DNA from: Sporosarcina sp.
Lineage (GTDB): Bacteria; Bacillota; Bacilli; Bacillales_A; Planococcaceae
Direction of reading: 5' to 3'
NCBI RefSeq assembly: GCF_029257255.1
Contig: NZ_JARICI010000038.1
Location: 1-60,455, forward strand
Length of the DNA stretch: 60,455 nucleotides
Shown: positions 25,831-35,568 of the stretch, one piece after another
Layout of the letters: each line of letters starts with the position of its first letter
How positions within the stretch are numbered: the stretch's first letter is position 1
Translations under genes and position numbers: made by a program
Notes under the pieces: model-generated
The model's input: the letters and a program-made list of their open reading frames with translations, nothing else
What the model was told of the DNA's origin: nothing
Database searches by the model: none

Positions 25831-27087
25831 CTATTTGATGAGTTTTTTATATTGATTAATATTTTTTTCAGGGGCCAGAATAGAAACTGCCCGGTCACTT
25901 GTCAGCACTTGCTGACCTAGCCGGTAGACACTCCGCTTCTCCACCTGTTCGATACGCTCCACCACTTCCTCAATCGTCTGGTGGCTGCCTAATACTAGTT
26001 CATTGCGCCCGTTGCGGTACATGCGTGACTCTGAACTTTCCAATCCCAACACAAAGCTACCTTTTAATTGTTCTTTTGCATTGCGCAGCTCTTTATCCGT
26101 CAGACCGTCATGTAATAATTCAGCGATCACTTCCTCAATCGTCTGGTAGGTCTCTTTAAAATTCTCAGGAGATGTGCCGCAATAAATAACAAATCCACCC
26201 GCTGTTTTGTATGCCGAATAATACGTAAACACAGAGTACGCTAAGCCGCGGTTTTCACGGATTTCCTGAAATAGTCTCGAAGACATCGTCCCACCAAGAA
26301 TGCTGTCAAATAAACTTAATTCATAAATTTTGTCATGCGTCGCGGGCAAAGATGGATAGCCGAAGCATACGTGTGCCTGCTCAATATCTTTTGCTCTAAT
26401 CGACTGCTTCGCTGCAAAGTCAGGAAGCTGCGTTTCTACCGATTCCAGAAACGTGTCTTTGCGCTGATACGAACCAAAATGGGCTTCAATTAATTTGATG
26501 AGCCTTTCATCATAGCTACCAGCAATCGAAATGACGAGGTTTTCAGGGCCGTAGTGTTGTGCCATGAACTTATCCACCATTTCTTTTGTAAAGCGCTTGA
26601 TCGTCTCACTGCGGCCGCCTACCGGCTTACCAATCGGGTCTTTAGGAAACATTGCTGCCCATAACTTTTCATCCACATCTTCATCAGGCATATCTTCTAC
26701 TGAAGAAATTTCATCTAATATAACGGACTTCTCTTTTCCCATCTCTTTTTCATCAAACTGCGAATGAAAGAACATATCCGATAAGATCGTTAGCGCGTAG
26801 GAAGCATGATGGCTGAGAACCGTTGTGTAGTAACAAGTCATTTCTTTCGACGTAAACGCATTGAGGTCTCCGCCAATCTGGTCAAACTGTTCAGCAATCA
26901 TCCGCGCATTTCTCGTGGCGGTTCCTTTAAATAACATATGCTCAATGAAATGAGCAATTCCTTCTTGTTCCGCTGTTTCATCAGCAGATCCTGCATGCAC
27001 CCACAAACCGACTGCAACTGATTTCACGTGGGGCATTTTCTCATGGACTATCCGTACACCGTTCTGGCATATATGTGTTTGAATCAT
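25831..27087 (-). CDS. mlpA: M16 zinc peptidase MlpA (YmxG)
   Basis: 418 residues with the inverted zinc motif HFIEH (46-50) near the N-terminus and the MPP-like fold. It is an M16B processing-peptidase homologue; B. subtilis MlpA has been linked to control of extracellular protease expression. The ATG 27087 follows AGGAGTGAAG. It lies just after pnp across a terminator whose T-tract nearly touches its ribosome binding site. ylxY, found between pnp and mlpA in B. subtilis, is missing. Unlike YmfF/YmfH this subunit has no partner next to it and may act as a homodimer. Confidence 0.93.
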   Translation of the reverse strand: MIQTHICQNGVRIVHEKMPHVKSVAVGLWVHAGSADETAEQEGIAHFIEHMLFKGTATRNARMIAEQFDQIGGDLNAFTSKEMTCYYTTVLSHHASYALTILSDMFFHSQFDEKEMGKEKSVILDEISSVEDMPDEDVDEKLWAAMFPKDPIGKPVGGRSETIKRFTKEMVDKFMAQHYGPENLVISIAGSYDERLIKLIEAHFGSYQRKDTFLESVETQLPDFAAKQSIRAKDIEQAHVCFGYPSLPATHDKIYELSLFDSILGGTMSSRLFQEIRENRGLAYSVFTYYSAYKTAGGFVIYCGTSPENFKETYQTIEEVIAELLHDGLTDKELRNAKEQLKGSFVLGLESSESRMYRNGRNELVLGSHQTIEEVVERIEQVEKRSVYRLGQQVLTSDRAVSILAPEKNINQYKKLIK

Positions 27088-27109
27088 TGACTTCACTCCT
27101 TAAAAGTAC

Positions 27110-27149
27110 AAAAAGCCTGCTTCGCCGCAACTTGTGCAGGAAGAGGCTT
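27110..27149 (-). terminator. Terminator between pnp and mlpA
   Basis: Minus strand stem AAGCCT/AGGCTT continued, after a C-C mismatch, by TTC/GAA pairs, then TTTTTGTACTTTT. The tail ends at the mlpA ribosome binding site AGGAG. Confidence 0.75.
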
Positions 27150-27198
27150 GTTCGCTTCTGTCTAATTTGAATTAAGAATTTCCGTTCCAGTCTATATA

Positions 27199-29313
27199 TT
27201 ACTCTTTATTTTCTTTTGCTTTTTCTTCTTCAAGAACCACTTTACGTGAAAGATTAACGCGGCCCTGTCTGTCAATTTCAATAACTTTGACGAACAGTTC
27301 GTCGCCGAGTTTCAATTCGTCTTCCACTTCTTTCGTACGGCCTTCTTTAATTTCAGAAATGTGCAGTAAGCCGTCTTTCCCCGGGAAGATTTCCAGGAAT
27401 GCTCCGAACTTCTCAATACGTTTTACTTTCGCTAAGTAATATTCGCCGGCTTTCGCTTCACGAACGATATTTTCAATCATACTCTTAGCTTTCGCATTCA
27501 TTTCAGAGTTTGGTGAAGAAATGTAAATTGTGCCGTCCTGCTCCGTGTCAATCTTCACTTGAGTTTCCTCAATGATCTTGTTGATGACCTTTCCGCCAGG
27601 TCCGATTACGTCGCGGATCTTGTCTGGATTAATATGGATTACCACAATCTTCGGTGCATATTCAGACAGCTCTTCACGAGTTGAAGAAATAGTTGTCATC
27701 ATATGTTCCAGAATTTTAATGCGGCCAATTTTTGCTTGTGCTAGTGATTCTTCAAGGATTTGACGGGACAGTCCGTCAATTTTGATGTCCATTTGAAGAG
27801 CGGTGATACCTTTACTAGTACCTGCTACTTTAAAGTCCATATCACCTAAATGGTCTTCCATTCCTTGAATATCAGTCAAGATAGAGTAATCTTCATCCTT
27901 CTTGATCAAGCCCATCGCAATACCTGCTACTGGAGATTTAATTGGAACACCTGCATCCATCATCGCCATGGTAGACGCACAAATTGATGCCTGTGAGGAT
28001 GAACCATTTGATTCCAATACTTCTGCAACCAGACGCATTGTGTAAGGGAATTCCACTTCATTCGGAAGAACCGGAAGTAATGCGCGCTCTCCAAGTGCTC
28101 CGTGACCAATTTCACGACGGCCAGGTCCGCGGATCGGTCCTGTTTCACCGACACTGAAGTTAGGGAAATTATAGTGATGCATGAAACGTTTTGACTTATC
28201 CAGACCAATACCATCAATGATCTGAACTTCTCCAAGCGCACCTAATGTACAGACACTCAATACTTGTGTCTGTCCGCGTGTGAATAAAGAAGAACCGTGT
28301 GCGCGCTGCAACAGACCTGTTTCAGAAGCCAACGGACGAATTTCATCCAATGCACGACCATCTGGACGGACTTTATCGACTGTGATCAGACGGCGAACTT
28401 CATCTTTCACCATTTGTTCGAGCACAGCTTTCACTTGCTTGATTGTATCTTCATCTGCTTCTTTTTCGATATAACGATCAAGTACCGCAGTTTTCACTTC
28501 ATTGATTGCTTCTTCACGAGCGTGCTTTTCTTCCGTCTGAATTGCTGTCATCAAATCATTTTCACAGAAGTCTTTCACTTCTTTGCTGATGTCTGCATCT
28601 AATTCAAACAGCTCGATTTCGAATTTTTCTTTACCAATTTCCTGAACAATTTGCTCTTGGAAAGCGACCATTTTTTTGATCTCATCGTGACCGAACATAA
28701 TTGCTTCTAGCATGATATCTTCAGAAACTTCTTTAGCCCCTGCTTCTACCATGTTAATCGCATCTTTTGTTCCGGCTACTACTAAGTCAATTTCAGACGT
28801 TTCAAGCTGTTCTGGTGTAGGGTTGACAATAAAATTACCGTCAATGCGGCCAACTTGCACGCCTGCAATCGGTCCGTCAAACGGAATATCCGAAATAGAC
28901 AATGCCAATGAAGAACCGATCATTGCAGCAATTTGAGATGAACAATCCTGATCCACTGACATCACAAGAGAGATTACTTGCACATCGTTACGGAATCCGT
29001 CTGGGAATAATGGACGGATCGGTCTGTCGATTAAACGGCTCGTCAATACAGCAGTTTCAGACGGGCGCCCTTCACGCTTAATGAAACCACCAGGGATTTT
29101 ACCGACTGAATATAAACGTTCTTCATAGTTAACTGTAAGTGGGAAAAAGTCCAGAGGTTTTGGTTTCTTAGAAGCTGTTACTGTGGATAATACTGTTGTG
29201 TCGCCATAACGAACGAGTACTGCGCCGTTTGCCTGCTTTGCAAGCTGTCCTGCTTCGATCGTCAGCGGACGTCCTGCCCAATCAAGTGTGTAAACTTTTT
29301 TTTGTTCTGACAT
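27199..29313 (-). CDS. pnp: Polynucleotide phosphorylase
   Basis: 704 residues. 3'-5' phosphorolytic exoribonuclease, the main such activity in Bacillales and a degradosome partner of RNase Y. Layout: two RNase PH domains (about 10-230 and 310-540) separated by an alpha-helical domain, then KH ([12 protein letters not shown] near 565) and S1 ([16 protein letters not shown] near 625). The start is set at 29313 because GAGGAG lies 7 nt upstream; an ORF extension of 24 codons is unsupported. It follows the rpsO terminator, as in almost all bacteria. Confidence 0.97.
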   Translation of the reverse strand: MSEQKKVYTLDWAGRPLTIEAGQLAKQANGAVLVRYGDTTVLSTVTASKKPKPLDFFPLTVNYEERLYSVGKIPGGFIKREGRPSETAVLTSRLIDRPIRPLFPDGFRNDVQVISLVMSVDQDCSSQIAAMIGSSLALSISDIPFDGPIAGVQVGRIDGNFIVNPTPEQLETSEIDLVVAGTKDAINMVEAGAKEVSEDIMLEAIMFGHDEIKKMVAFQEQIVQEIGKEKFEIELFELDADISKEVKDFCENDLMTAIQTEEKHAREEAINEVKTAVLDRYIEKEADEDTIKQVKAVLEQMVKDEVRRLITVDKVRPDGRALDEIRPLASETGLLQRAHGSSLFTRGQTQVLSVCTLGALGEVQIIDGIGLDKSKRFMHHYNFPNFSVGETGPIRGPGRREIGHGALGERALLPVLPNEVEFPYTMRLVAEVLESNGSSSQASICASTMAMMDAGVPIKSPVAGIAMGLIKKDEDYSILTDIQGMEDHLGDMDFKVAGTSKGITALQMDIKIDGLSRQILEESLAQAKIGRIKILEHMMTTISSTREELSEYAPKIVVIHINPDKIRDVIGPGGKVINKIIEETQVKIDTEQDGTIYISSPNSEMNAKAKSMIENIVREAKAGEYYLAKVKRIEKFGAFLEIFPGKDGLLHISEIKEGRTKEVEDELKLGDELFVKVIEIDRQGRVNLSRKVVLEEEKAKENKE

Positions 29314-29373
29314 TGTAGAACTCCTCTCTATTGTGGAACTGGATACATCATTTTTGTATGTAATTAGTAGTAG

Positions 29374-29391
29374 TGTATCAAACAAGATACA
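29374..29391 (-). promoter_or_regulatory. Inverted repeat in the pnp upstream region
   Basis: TGTATC and GATACA flank a 6-nt spacer in the 135-nt gap between the rpsO terminator and pnp. A poor promoter (TTGTTT, 17 nt, TACATA) overlaps it. It could be an operator or a leader hairpin; the sequence does not decide. Confidence 0.25.
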
Positions 29392-29448
29392 TTTATGCGA
29401 AATATTTTATTTGAATTCAGGTGAGAACCTGCACTTCTTCATTCCATA

Positions 29449-29472
29449 GAAAAAAGCGGGCAATGCCCGCTT
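29449..29472 (-). terminator. Intrinsic terminator after rpsO
   Basis: Minus strand 8-bp perfect stem AAGCGGGC/GCCCGCTT with a tight ATT loop followed by TTTTCT. Confidence 0.9.
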
Positions 29473-29482
29473 CTCAGTCTTA

Positions 29483-29752
29483 TTAACGGCGTAAGCCAAG
29501 TTTTGCAATAAGATCACGGTAACGTTGAACGTTAGTATCACGCAAATATCTTAAAAGACGACGACGTGTACCAACCATTTTGTACAGACCGCGACGTGAG
29601 TGGTGGTCTTTCTTGTGCGTACGCAAGTGGCCGTTCAGGTTATTGATCTCTTCAGTAAGGATAGCAATCTGAACATCAGCAGATCCAGTATCATTTTCAT
29701 GAGTTTTGAATTCGTTGATCAATTCAGCTTTTCGCTCTTGTGTAATAGCCAT
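29483..29752 (-). CDS. rpsO: 30S ribosomal protein S15
   Basis: 89 residues, exact family length, with the conserved [11 protein letters not shown] region ([19 protein letters not shown] near 41-59) that contacts 16S rRNA helices 20-22. The start at 29752 is supported by AGGAGGTG; homology begins with AITQERK. It has a strong SigA promoter of its own and a leader that may bind S15 for autoregulation. It lies between ribF and pnp, as in B. subtilis. Confidence 0.98.
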   Translation of the reverse strand: MAITQERKAELINEFKTHENDTGSADVQIAILTEEINNLNGHLRTHKKDHHSRRGLYKMVGTRRRLLRYLRDTNVQRYRDLIAKLGLRR

Positions 29753-29843
29753 CCTTTTCACCTCCTAAATAAAAGTATCCCCATCTCCCGAGCAAACGTT
29801 GGTGACTCGTATTGCCAAGAAGCGGTTTGTGTCATTAACACTA
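29753..29843 (-). ncRNA. Possible S15-responsive leader of rpsO
   Basis: About 90 nt separate the promoter from the ribosome binding site. CAAAC/GTTTG and TTGG/CCAA can pair to form a stem with internal loop, while CGAG/CTCG offers a competing pairing. S15 autoregulatory leaders are known in Bacillales and vary in sequence; I could not match this one to a defined motif. Confidence 0.35.
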
Positions 29844-29847
29844 CTTT

Positions 29848-29876
29848 ATCATATCACGGCATTCTGTCAGTTGCAA
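29848..29876 (-). promoter_or_regulatory. SigA promoter of rpsO
   Basis: Minus strand TTGCAA (29871-29876), 17-nt spacer, TATGAT (29848-29853), directly after the ribF stop. Confidence 0.7.
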
Positions 29877-29885
29877 CAACCAACT

Positions 29886-30824
29886 CTAACCGTTTAATAA
29901 GTCCAATGCGGTTTGTTTATCCTTGCCGATTTGCTCTTTCAGTGCGTCGAGTGAATCAAATTTACGTTCTGATCTTATGCGAAAGAGCCAATCAATTGCA
30001 ACTTGTTTTCCATAAAGATTCAGATCGGCGTCTAAAAGATGAACTTCAGCCGTAGGCAGACGGTGTTTAGGATCGTGGAAAGTTGGTTTTACGCCCATAT
30101 TACAGACGCCTGCATGCCATTCCTCTTCAATGAGACAGCGCACAGCATACACGCCGTTGGCAGGTACAATCACGTCTTCTTCCATATGGATGTTAGCGGT
30201 AGGAAATCCTAACTGACGTCCCCGTTTTTCACCATGAACCACTTCACCGGATGTACGGAAAGGTCGTCCCAACAGCTCAGCTGCCTTTTCTACCCCGCCA
30301 TCTCCGAGCAGTTGACGCACTTTAGTGGAAGACACTTTTTCTTCTCCAGCAAAAGTTACTTTTTCAATTGTTGTTGTGCCGTACATGCCGTCTGAAAGCT
30401 CCTTCATATCTTTCATCGTCCCGGAACCTTTCATACCAAAAGTAAAGTCAAAGCCCGCAGTGACATGCTTCACATCCAGCCCTTTGATAAAGGTATCTAT
30501 GAATTGCCGAGGAGACAGACTTGCCAAATCCCAATCAAAGCTGACTATAAACAGCGCATCAACGTTCAAGTCTTCGAGTAATCTGATCTTTTCCGCAAGT
30601 GGTGTAATATATCCGACATTTTTTCCGGAGAAAAGCTGTGAAGGATGCGGATCGAATGTCATGACAGCGGTTTCTATTCCTAGCTGACTTGCTGTTTCAT
30701 CGGCTGCAGTAATCACTTCTTGATGGCCTTTATGCACCCCGTCAAAAAATCCGACCGCTAAAGAATATGCATGGCCCGGTTCAATCTGCAGCTGATCAGG
30801 ATATCGTAATTTATAGACTTTCAT
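29886..30824 (-). CDS. ribF: Bifunctional riboflavin kinase/FAD synthetase
   Basis: 312 residues. The N-terminal FAD synthetase (nucleotidyltransferase) domain has the GFFDGVHKGHQ motif (26-36) and SSTKVR near 163; the C-terminal riboflavin kinase domain carries GRQLGFPTAN and GVYAVR. It makes FMN from riboflavin and FAD from FMN. ATG 30824 follows GGAGAGG. It lies 12 nt after truB and is the end of the nusA-infB-truB transcription group, as in B. subtilis, where it is called ribC. Confidence 0.97.
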   Translation of the reverse strand: MKVYKLRYPDQLQIEPGHAYSLAVGFFDGVHKGHQEVITAADETASQLGIETAVMTFDPHPSQLFSGKNVGYITPLAEKIRLLEDLNVDALFIVSFDWDLASLSPRQFIDTFIKGLDVKHVTAGFDFTFGMKGSGTMKDMKELSDGMYGTTTIEKVTFAGEEKVSSTKVRQLLGDGGVEKAAELLGRPFRTSGEVVHGEKRGRQLGFPTANIHMEEDVIVPANGVYAVRCLIEEEWHAGVCNMGVKPTFHDPKHRLPTAEVHLLDADLNLYGKQVAIDWLFRIRSERKFDSLDALKEQIGKDKQTALDLLNG

Positions 30825-30836
30825 TTCTACCTCTCC

Positions 30837-31748
30837 TTACTCGTTGGACAGTAACATTTTTTCAGGTTTCATCAGTCCGGTTTTCGTTGGATGGTTTTTA
30901 TAAATTGCCAGTACTTGTCCATTATACGTCAAAATAATCGAGTCGTGTTCCTGCAACAACTGAACAGCCGGAAGTACTTGTCCATTTCGAATACTGTCCA
31001 ATAATTCAGGTTCAATTTCTAATTTTGGAAATTCCGTCAGCACATCTTCAACAGGGCGCAAAATCGAATCGACTTGTTCTTCCTCCATTAATTGTGCAAC
31101 TTCCGCGAGTGTCCTGCAGTCTTCCTGCATGAAATTCCCGGATACAGTACGCACAAGAGATTCCATATGTGCAGGGTACCCCAGTAATTCTCCAATTTGA
31201 ACAGCAAGTGTACGGATATAAGTCCCTTTTCCGCACTTCACACGTATAGAAAATGTTACTTCTTTCCCCACAAATTCAGCTTCATTATCGAGCAGCTCAA
31301 TTTCTTCAATACGGACCTGTCTTGCGGGTCTTTCCACTTCGATACCTTTTCTGGCGTACTCATATAGTCTTCTGCCATTCACTTTAACGGCTGAATACAT
31401 AGGAGGAATCTGTGTGATTTCACCAGTCAGCTGTGCAAGTACCTCCAATAACATTTCTCTGGTGATCATTTTCTCGGAATCATCACAGCTGACAGTTTCA
31501 CCCTGCGCATCCTCAGTTTCTGTTGACCTGCCGATTGATACCTTTGCGATATATTCTTTACCCGCATCTGTGATATAGGAAGCTACTTTTGTTGCACGGC
31601 CAATACAAATCGGCAAGACACCTTCGACTTCAGGATCAAGCGTGCCTGTATGACCTACTTTTTTAGTGCGCAAAATTTTACGCAGCTTAAACACACAATC
31701 ATGCGATGTCATACCTTTTTCTTTCCATAATGGAAGAATGCCGTTCAT
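30837..31748 (-). CDS. truB: tRNA pseudouridine(55) synthase
   Basis: 303 residues. Makes pseudouridine 55 in the T-loop of tRNAs. The catalytic Asp38 lies in GHTGTLDPE; the family motif YSAVKVNGRRLYEYAR and the C-terminal PUA-like tail are visible. ATG 31748 follows AAAGGAG. It lies between rbfA and ribF, the classical order. A long hairpin of uncertain role separates it from rbfA. Confidence 0.97.
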   Translation of the reverse strand: MNGILPLWKEKGMTSHDCVFKLRKILRTKKVGHTGTLDPEVEGVLPICIGRATKVASYITDAGKEYIAKVSIGRSTETEDAQGETVSCDDSEKMITREMLLEVLAQLTGEITQIPPMYSAVKVNGRRLYEYARKGIEVERPARQVRIEEIELLDNEAEFVGKEVTFSIRVKCGKGTYIRTLAVQIGELLGYPAHMESLVRTVSGNFMQEDCRTLAEVAQLMEEEQVDSILRPVEDVLTEFPKLEIEPELLDSIRNGQVLPAVQLLQEHDSIILTYNGQVLAIYKNHPTKTGLMKPEKMLLSNE

Positions 31749-31806
31749 AAGTACTCCTTCTTTCTTCAGGATACTGTTTATATCAATTATTGTTCTATGT
31801 AAGAAG

Positions 31807-31845
31807 GGAGGAAGCCATTATGCCTAAGCGATAATAACTTCCTCC
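31807..31845 (-). terminator. Hairpin between rbfA and truB
   Basis: Minus strand GGAGGAAG/CTTCCTCC encloses ATTAT/ATAAT, a nearly continuous stem. The following CTTCTTAC is not a proper T-tract, so it may stabilise or process the transcript rather than terminate. Note that GGAGG in its 5' arm resembles a ribosome binding site without a gene. Confidence 0.4.
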
Positions 31846-31852
31846 TCATTGT

Positions 31853-32209
31853 TTACTGCTCTTCTTCGTCTTCGTCATTCACTTGACGTATTAAGCTTTC
31901 AATTCGATTACCGTAGGCAACCGATTCATCCATCTCAAATTCAATTTCCGGTGTTTTACGTAACCGAATGCGCTGACCGATCTCTGAGCGAATAAATCCT
32001 TTCGCTTTTGAGAGACCGATTAACGTATCTTCACGCTCTTTATCGGTACCGAGAACAGAAATGAAGATTTTTGCTTGCTGCAGGTCACCCGTTACGTCTA
32101 CTCCTGTAACCGTAACAAATCCGATACGCGGATCTTTTAGCTTCTGACCGATAATATCGCCCAGTTCTTTCTTCATTTGCTCGGCTATTCGATTTGCACG
32201 TACTGACAT
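31853..32209 (-). CDS. rbfA: 30S ribosome-binding factor A
   Basis: 118 residues, single KH-like domain with the characteristic start [17 protein letters not shown] and [26 protein letters not shown] pattern. Needed for late maturation of the 30S subunit and the 5' end of 16S rRNA. The C-terminus is an acidic tail (DEDEEEQ). ATG 32209 follows GAGGTG. It sits between ylxP and truB. Confidence 0.97.
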   Translation of the reverse strand: MSVRANRIAEQMKKELGDIIGQKLKDPRIGFVTVTGVDVTGDLQQAKIFISVLGTDKEREDTLIGLSKAKGFIRSEIGQRIRLRKTPEIEFEMDESVAYGNRIESLIRQVNDEDEEEQ

Positions 32210-32249
32210 GGCTGTTCACCTCTATCTTTTCATCTTAAAAGTACTTCGA

Positions 32250-32528
32250 TTATAAATAATCCACTGTACACGCGGTCATTTCCCAATCTGGATTCGATTC
32301 AAATAATCGGATTGCCCTTCTCACTTCACGTTCTGCTGCCTCTTTAACCGAAGCTACAGCAACTACTGCAAAAGTTGTCCGCTGCCAAAGATCTTGATGA
32401 TCAATTTCCGCGACAGATACATTATAAGAATTTTTCACACGATCTCTCATCCGGTTCAAAACAGCTCGCTTCTCTTTTAGAGAAGCGGCTCCTGGTATGA
32501 AAAATGAACATTCCGCGTAGACGATCAT
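32250..32528 (-). CDS. ylxP: YlxP family protein (DUF503)
   Basis: 92 residues, ferredoxin-like DUF503 domain, starting [21 protein letters not shown], typical of the family. Function is not settled; its constant place between infB and rbfA suggests ribosome biogenesis. Its ATG overlaps the infB stop by 4 nt (ATGA), so translation is coupled. Confidence 0.93.
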   Translation of the reverse strand: MIVYAECSFFIPGAASLKEKRAVLNRMRDRVKNSYNVSVAEIDHQDLWQRTTFAVVAVASVKEAAEREVRRAIRLFESNPDWEMTACTVDYL

Positions 32529-34948
32529 ACTCGCTTAATTTCCTCCATAACGTAAGCCTCAATGATATCTCCTTCTTTAATATCATGGAATTTCACGATG
32601 GTAATTCCGCACTCGTAACCCTTCGCAACTTCTTTCACATCATCTTTGAAACGCTTCAATGTATCAAGCTCTCCTTCAAAGATTACGATGTTGTCACGCA
32701 GAATACGGACACTTGAATCACGTGTGATCTTACCGTCAATCACATAACTTCCTGCAATTGTACCGATTTTCGTTACTTTAAATGTCTCACGAACTTCGGC
32801 CTGTCCGATTACTTTTTCCTCGAACTCAGGATCCAGCAATCCTTTCATAGCAGATTCGATTTCCTCGATTACTTTATATATAACGCGGTGAAGTCGGATA
32901 TCTACGCCTTCGGCTTCCGCTGAACGCTTCGCATTTGTATCAGGACGTACGTTAAATCCGATTACGATTGCATTAGAAGCAGCCGCCAATGAAATATCTG
33001 ATTCATTGATTGCTCCTGCACCCGTATGGATAATCTTGACGTTAACACCTTCTACTTCGATCTTCATAAGAGAGGCAGCCATTGCTTCAACAGCCCCCTG
33101 TACGTCTGCTTTAACAATCAAATTAAGCTCTTTCATTTCGCCTTGCTTCATTTGATCAAACAGATTGTCAAGAGTCACACGTGTTTTTTCAACACGTTGT
33201 TCCTGTAATGCTTCTCCTGCACGAGTCTCACCGATCTGACGCGCTGTTTTTTCATCTTTAAATACGACGAAACGATCGCCCGCCTGCGGTACATCACTCA
33301 ATCCTGTGATTTCAACAGGAGTGGAAGGAGCTGCTTCTTTAACACGACGGCCTAAATCGCTGACCATCGCACGAACACGACCATACGTATTACCTACTAC
33401 GATCGGATCTCCAACGTGAAGTGTTCCGTTCTGAACAAGCAGTGTCGCAACGGATCCTTTTCCTTTATCGAGCTGTGCTTCAATTACAGTTCCGCGTGCT
33501 CTGATCGAAGGATCAGCAGTTAATTCGCCTACTTCTGCTACTAACAGAACCATTTCTATTAACTGATCAATGCCTTCCCCTTTAAGTGCGGAAATCGGAA
33601 CGAAGATTGTATCGCCGCCCCAGTCTTCAGAAACCAAACCGTGTTCAGTCAGTTCCTGCATGACGCGGTCAGGATTCGCTGTCGGCTTATCCATTTTGTT
33701 AACAGCTACGATAATCGGAACTTCAGCTGCCTTTGCGTGATTGATTGCTTCGATTGTCTGCGGCATTACACCGTCATCAGCTGCTACAACCAAAATTGTT
33801 AAGTCAGTGATCTTAGCACCGCGCGCTCTCATTGTTGTGAACGCTTCGTGTCCAGGTGTGTCTAAGAAAGTAATTTTCTTATCACCTTGTTTAATTTGAT
33901 ACGCACCGATATGCTGTGTGATTCCGCCTGCTTCACCCTGCGTTACCTTCGTATCACGGATGGAGTCAAGAAGCGTCGTTTTTCCGTGGTCAACGTGACC
34001 CATGATCGTAACGACTGGTGGTCTCTCTTCTAAAGTCCCTGGCTGTTCTTTTTCTTCCTCAGGATCTTCAAAATAGATCTCCAAATCAGTTACATCAATG
34101 CGGATTTCTTCTTCCACGTCCACGCCATACTCAGCACAGATCAATTCGATTGCGTCTTTATCAAGTTCCTGGTTAATGGTAGCCATTACACCAAGCATAA
34201 ATAACTTTTTGATGATTTCAGATGGCTCTTTCCCCAGCTTTTGTGCCAGTTCGCCTACTGATAATGATTCATAGAAAGTAATTTTTTCCGGCAATGGTCT
34301 TTCAATCTTTTGTGCCGGTACTGCCGGACGGTATCTGCGTCGTCCTTGGTTTATTCCACGAGCTGGTGGTCTTCCACCACGGCCGCCTCCTGGACGTCCT
34401 CCGCCACCCGGACGTGCTGCATTCCCGCCCTGATTTTGTCTTGGCTGCTGATTGCTGCCTGTTGCCTGGCCTGGTCTTGACTGTTGATTGTTTCCTTGTG
34501 CTTGGCCTTGACGTGACTGCTGATTAGTACCTTGACCTTGTGTTCTGTTTCCTGTTCCTGTTCCTGTTCCTGCCGGACGTTTAGCCCCTGAATTGCTGCC
34601 TTGGTTCGAACGGTTTCCAGGTTGCTGAGTACGATTATTGCTACCTTTAGCCGCTGCAGACTGTCCAGAATTTGACTGTTGCGGTTTCCCTGCATTGCTT
34701 CCACCTTGGCGGTTTGCTGCAGGTCGCTGCTGTGCTGGACGGTCAGTCTTTTGATTATTGTTCGCTGGTGCTGCACCCTGAGTTTTCTGAGGAGCAGTAA
34801 ACTTCTTATCCAGCTTCGTTACTGTGTCTGGATCAATTACGGACATATGATTGGTAACTTCCACTTTCATATTTCCTAATTCATTAATAATATCTTTACT
34901 CGACTTATTTACCTTCTTGGCATATTCATGTACTCGTATTTTCGTCAT
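32525..34948 (-). CDS. infB: Translation initiation factor IF-2
   Basis: 807 residues. The N-terminus has the IF2_N motif ([18 protein letters not shown]), then a long Q/N/G/R-rich low-complexity region (about 50-210) with internal repeats, a second IF2_N domain, and the GTPase with GHVDHGKT (317-324), DTPG (363-366) and NKMD (417-420), followed by the C1/C2 domains that bind fMet-tRNA. The start at 34948 (MTKIRVHEY) has a modest GGGGGTGG ribosome binding site and lies inside the end of ylxQ; the 17-codon upstream extension is unsupported. Confidence 0.97.
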   Translation of the reverse strand: MTKIRVHEYAKKVNKSSKDIINELGNMKVEVTNHMSVIDPDTVTKLDKKFTAPQKTQGAAPANNNQKTDRPAQQRPAANRQGGSNAGKPQQSNSGQSAAAKGSNNRTQQPGNRSNQGSNSGAKRPAGTGTGTGNRTQGQGTNQQSRQGQAQGNNQQSRPGQATGSNQQPRQNQGGNAARPGGGGRPGGGRGGRPPARGINQGRRRYRPAVPAQKIERPLPEKITFYESLSVGELAQKLGKEPSEIIKKLFMLGVMATINQELDKDAIELICAEYGVDVEEEIRIDVTDLEIYFEDPEEEKEQPGTLEERPPVVTIMGHVDHGKTTLLDSIRDTKVTQGEAGGITQHIGAYQIKQGDKKITFLDTPGHEAFTTMRARGAKITDLTILVVAADDGVMPQTIEAINHAKAAEVPIIVAVNKMDKPTANPDRVMQELTEHGLVSEDWGGDTIFVPISALKGEGIDQLIEMVLLVAEVGELTADPSIRARGTVIEAQLDKGKGSVATLLVQNGTLHVGDPIVVGNTYGRVRAMVSDLGRRVKEAAPSTPVEITGLSDVPQAGDRFVVFKDEKTARQIGETRAGEALQEQRVEKTRVTLDNLFDQMKQGEMKELNLIVKADVQGAVEAMAASLMKIEVEGVNVKIIHTGAGAINESDISLAAASNAIVIGFNVRPDTNAKRSAEAEGVDIRLHRVIYKVIEEIESAMKGLLDPEFEEKVIGQAEVRETFKVTKIGTIAGSYVIDGKITRDSSVRILRDNIVIFEGELDTLKRFKDDVKEVAKGYECGITIVKFHDIKEGDIIEAYVMEEIKRV
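34424..34537 (-). repeat. Low-complexity tandem repeats in the IF-2 linker
   Basis: Codons for residues about 138-175 encode three imperfect 12-14-residue units of the form GxNQQ(S/P)R(Q/P)GQA. The reading frame is intact. Such linkers vary quickly among relatives and may serve as a length polymorphism. Confidence 0.7.
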
Positions 34949-35273
34949 TAGCCCACCCCCGGTTATAATCGTTGAGGAGCTCGGATAACTTTTTGGCAAA
35001 GCCTGTATCCGTAAGCGCCAATACTACCCGCGCTTCTTTTCCTATCGCATGCCCAAGGTCTTCACGACTCCCGAAATCATGCTTCTCAACGTTGTAAGTG
35101 TTACATTTATCAGTTAGTTTTTTCTTCGTATTTGCAGATGCATCTTCTGAAAGGATGACAAGTGCTGCATTGCCTGCACGCACTTCTCGTACAACCAAAT
35201 CCTCACCCGTCACAATTTTTCGTGCACGCGCCGCCATCCCAAGCAGTTGATAGATCTTTTTAGAATCTGTCAT
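34926..35273 (-). CDS. ylxQ: L7Ae-like ribosomal protein YlxQ
   Basis: 115 residues of the L7Ae/L30e/S12e/Gadd45 family ([40 protein letters not shown] pattern in the first 45 residues). B. subtilis YlxQ (RplGA) binds RNA kink-turns; its physiological target is unclear. Start ATG overlaps ylxR by 4 nt, and its 3' end overlaps infB by about 23 nt, so it is tightly coupled to both. Confidence 0.94.
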   Translation of the reverse strand: MTDSKKIYQLLGMAARARKIVTGEDLVVREVRAGNAALVILSEDASANTKKKLTDKCNTYNVEKHDFGSREDLGHAIGKEARVVLALTDTGFAKKLSELLNDYNRGWANDENTST

Positions 35274-35548
35274 TTAATCGCCTCTCGACGAATCGCATGA
35301 AGCAGATCTTCGTATACTTGCTCAGGAACCTTCGCACCCAATTGATGTTCAATTGAGTGTTGTTTCCGTGCTTTTTCTACGGCGTCCTCCGATTTGGAGA
35401 CATATGTACCGCGTCCCGACTTTTTACCGGTCAGATCCACTGATACTTCTCCTTCTTTCGTACGGACAATACGGATCATTTCTTTTTTAGGAAGCATATC
35501 GCCTGTAGCTGCACATTTGCGCAAAGGGATTTTCCGATTGTTCGACAT
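35270..35548 (-). CDS. ylxR: YlxR family RNA-binding protein (DUF448)
   Basis: 92 residues with the family hallmark RKCAATGDMLPKKEMIRIVR and GRGTYVSKSEDAVEKARK. YlxR is a small RNA-binding-like protein always found after nusA; in Clostridioides it modulates RNase P, and in B. subtilis it affects many genes. The start at 35548 (MSNNRKIPL) uses AAGGA about 10 nt upstream; ATG 35554 is too close to that site. It overlaps nusA and ylxQ in the same operon. Confidence 0.94.
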   Translation of the reverse strand: MSNNRKIPLRKCAATGDMLPKKEMIRIVRTKEGEVSVDLTGKKSGRGTYVSKSEDAVEKARKQHSIEHQLGAKVPEQVYEDLLHAIRREAIK

Positions 35549-35568
35549 GAGCATGCCATCCTTTCCAA

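Noticed and set aside
29600..30055. 151-codon plus-strand ORF opposite rpsO and ribF
   Set aside because: It crosses two well-supported genes and a promoter on the other strand, has no ribosome binding site support and no recognisable domain.
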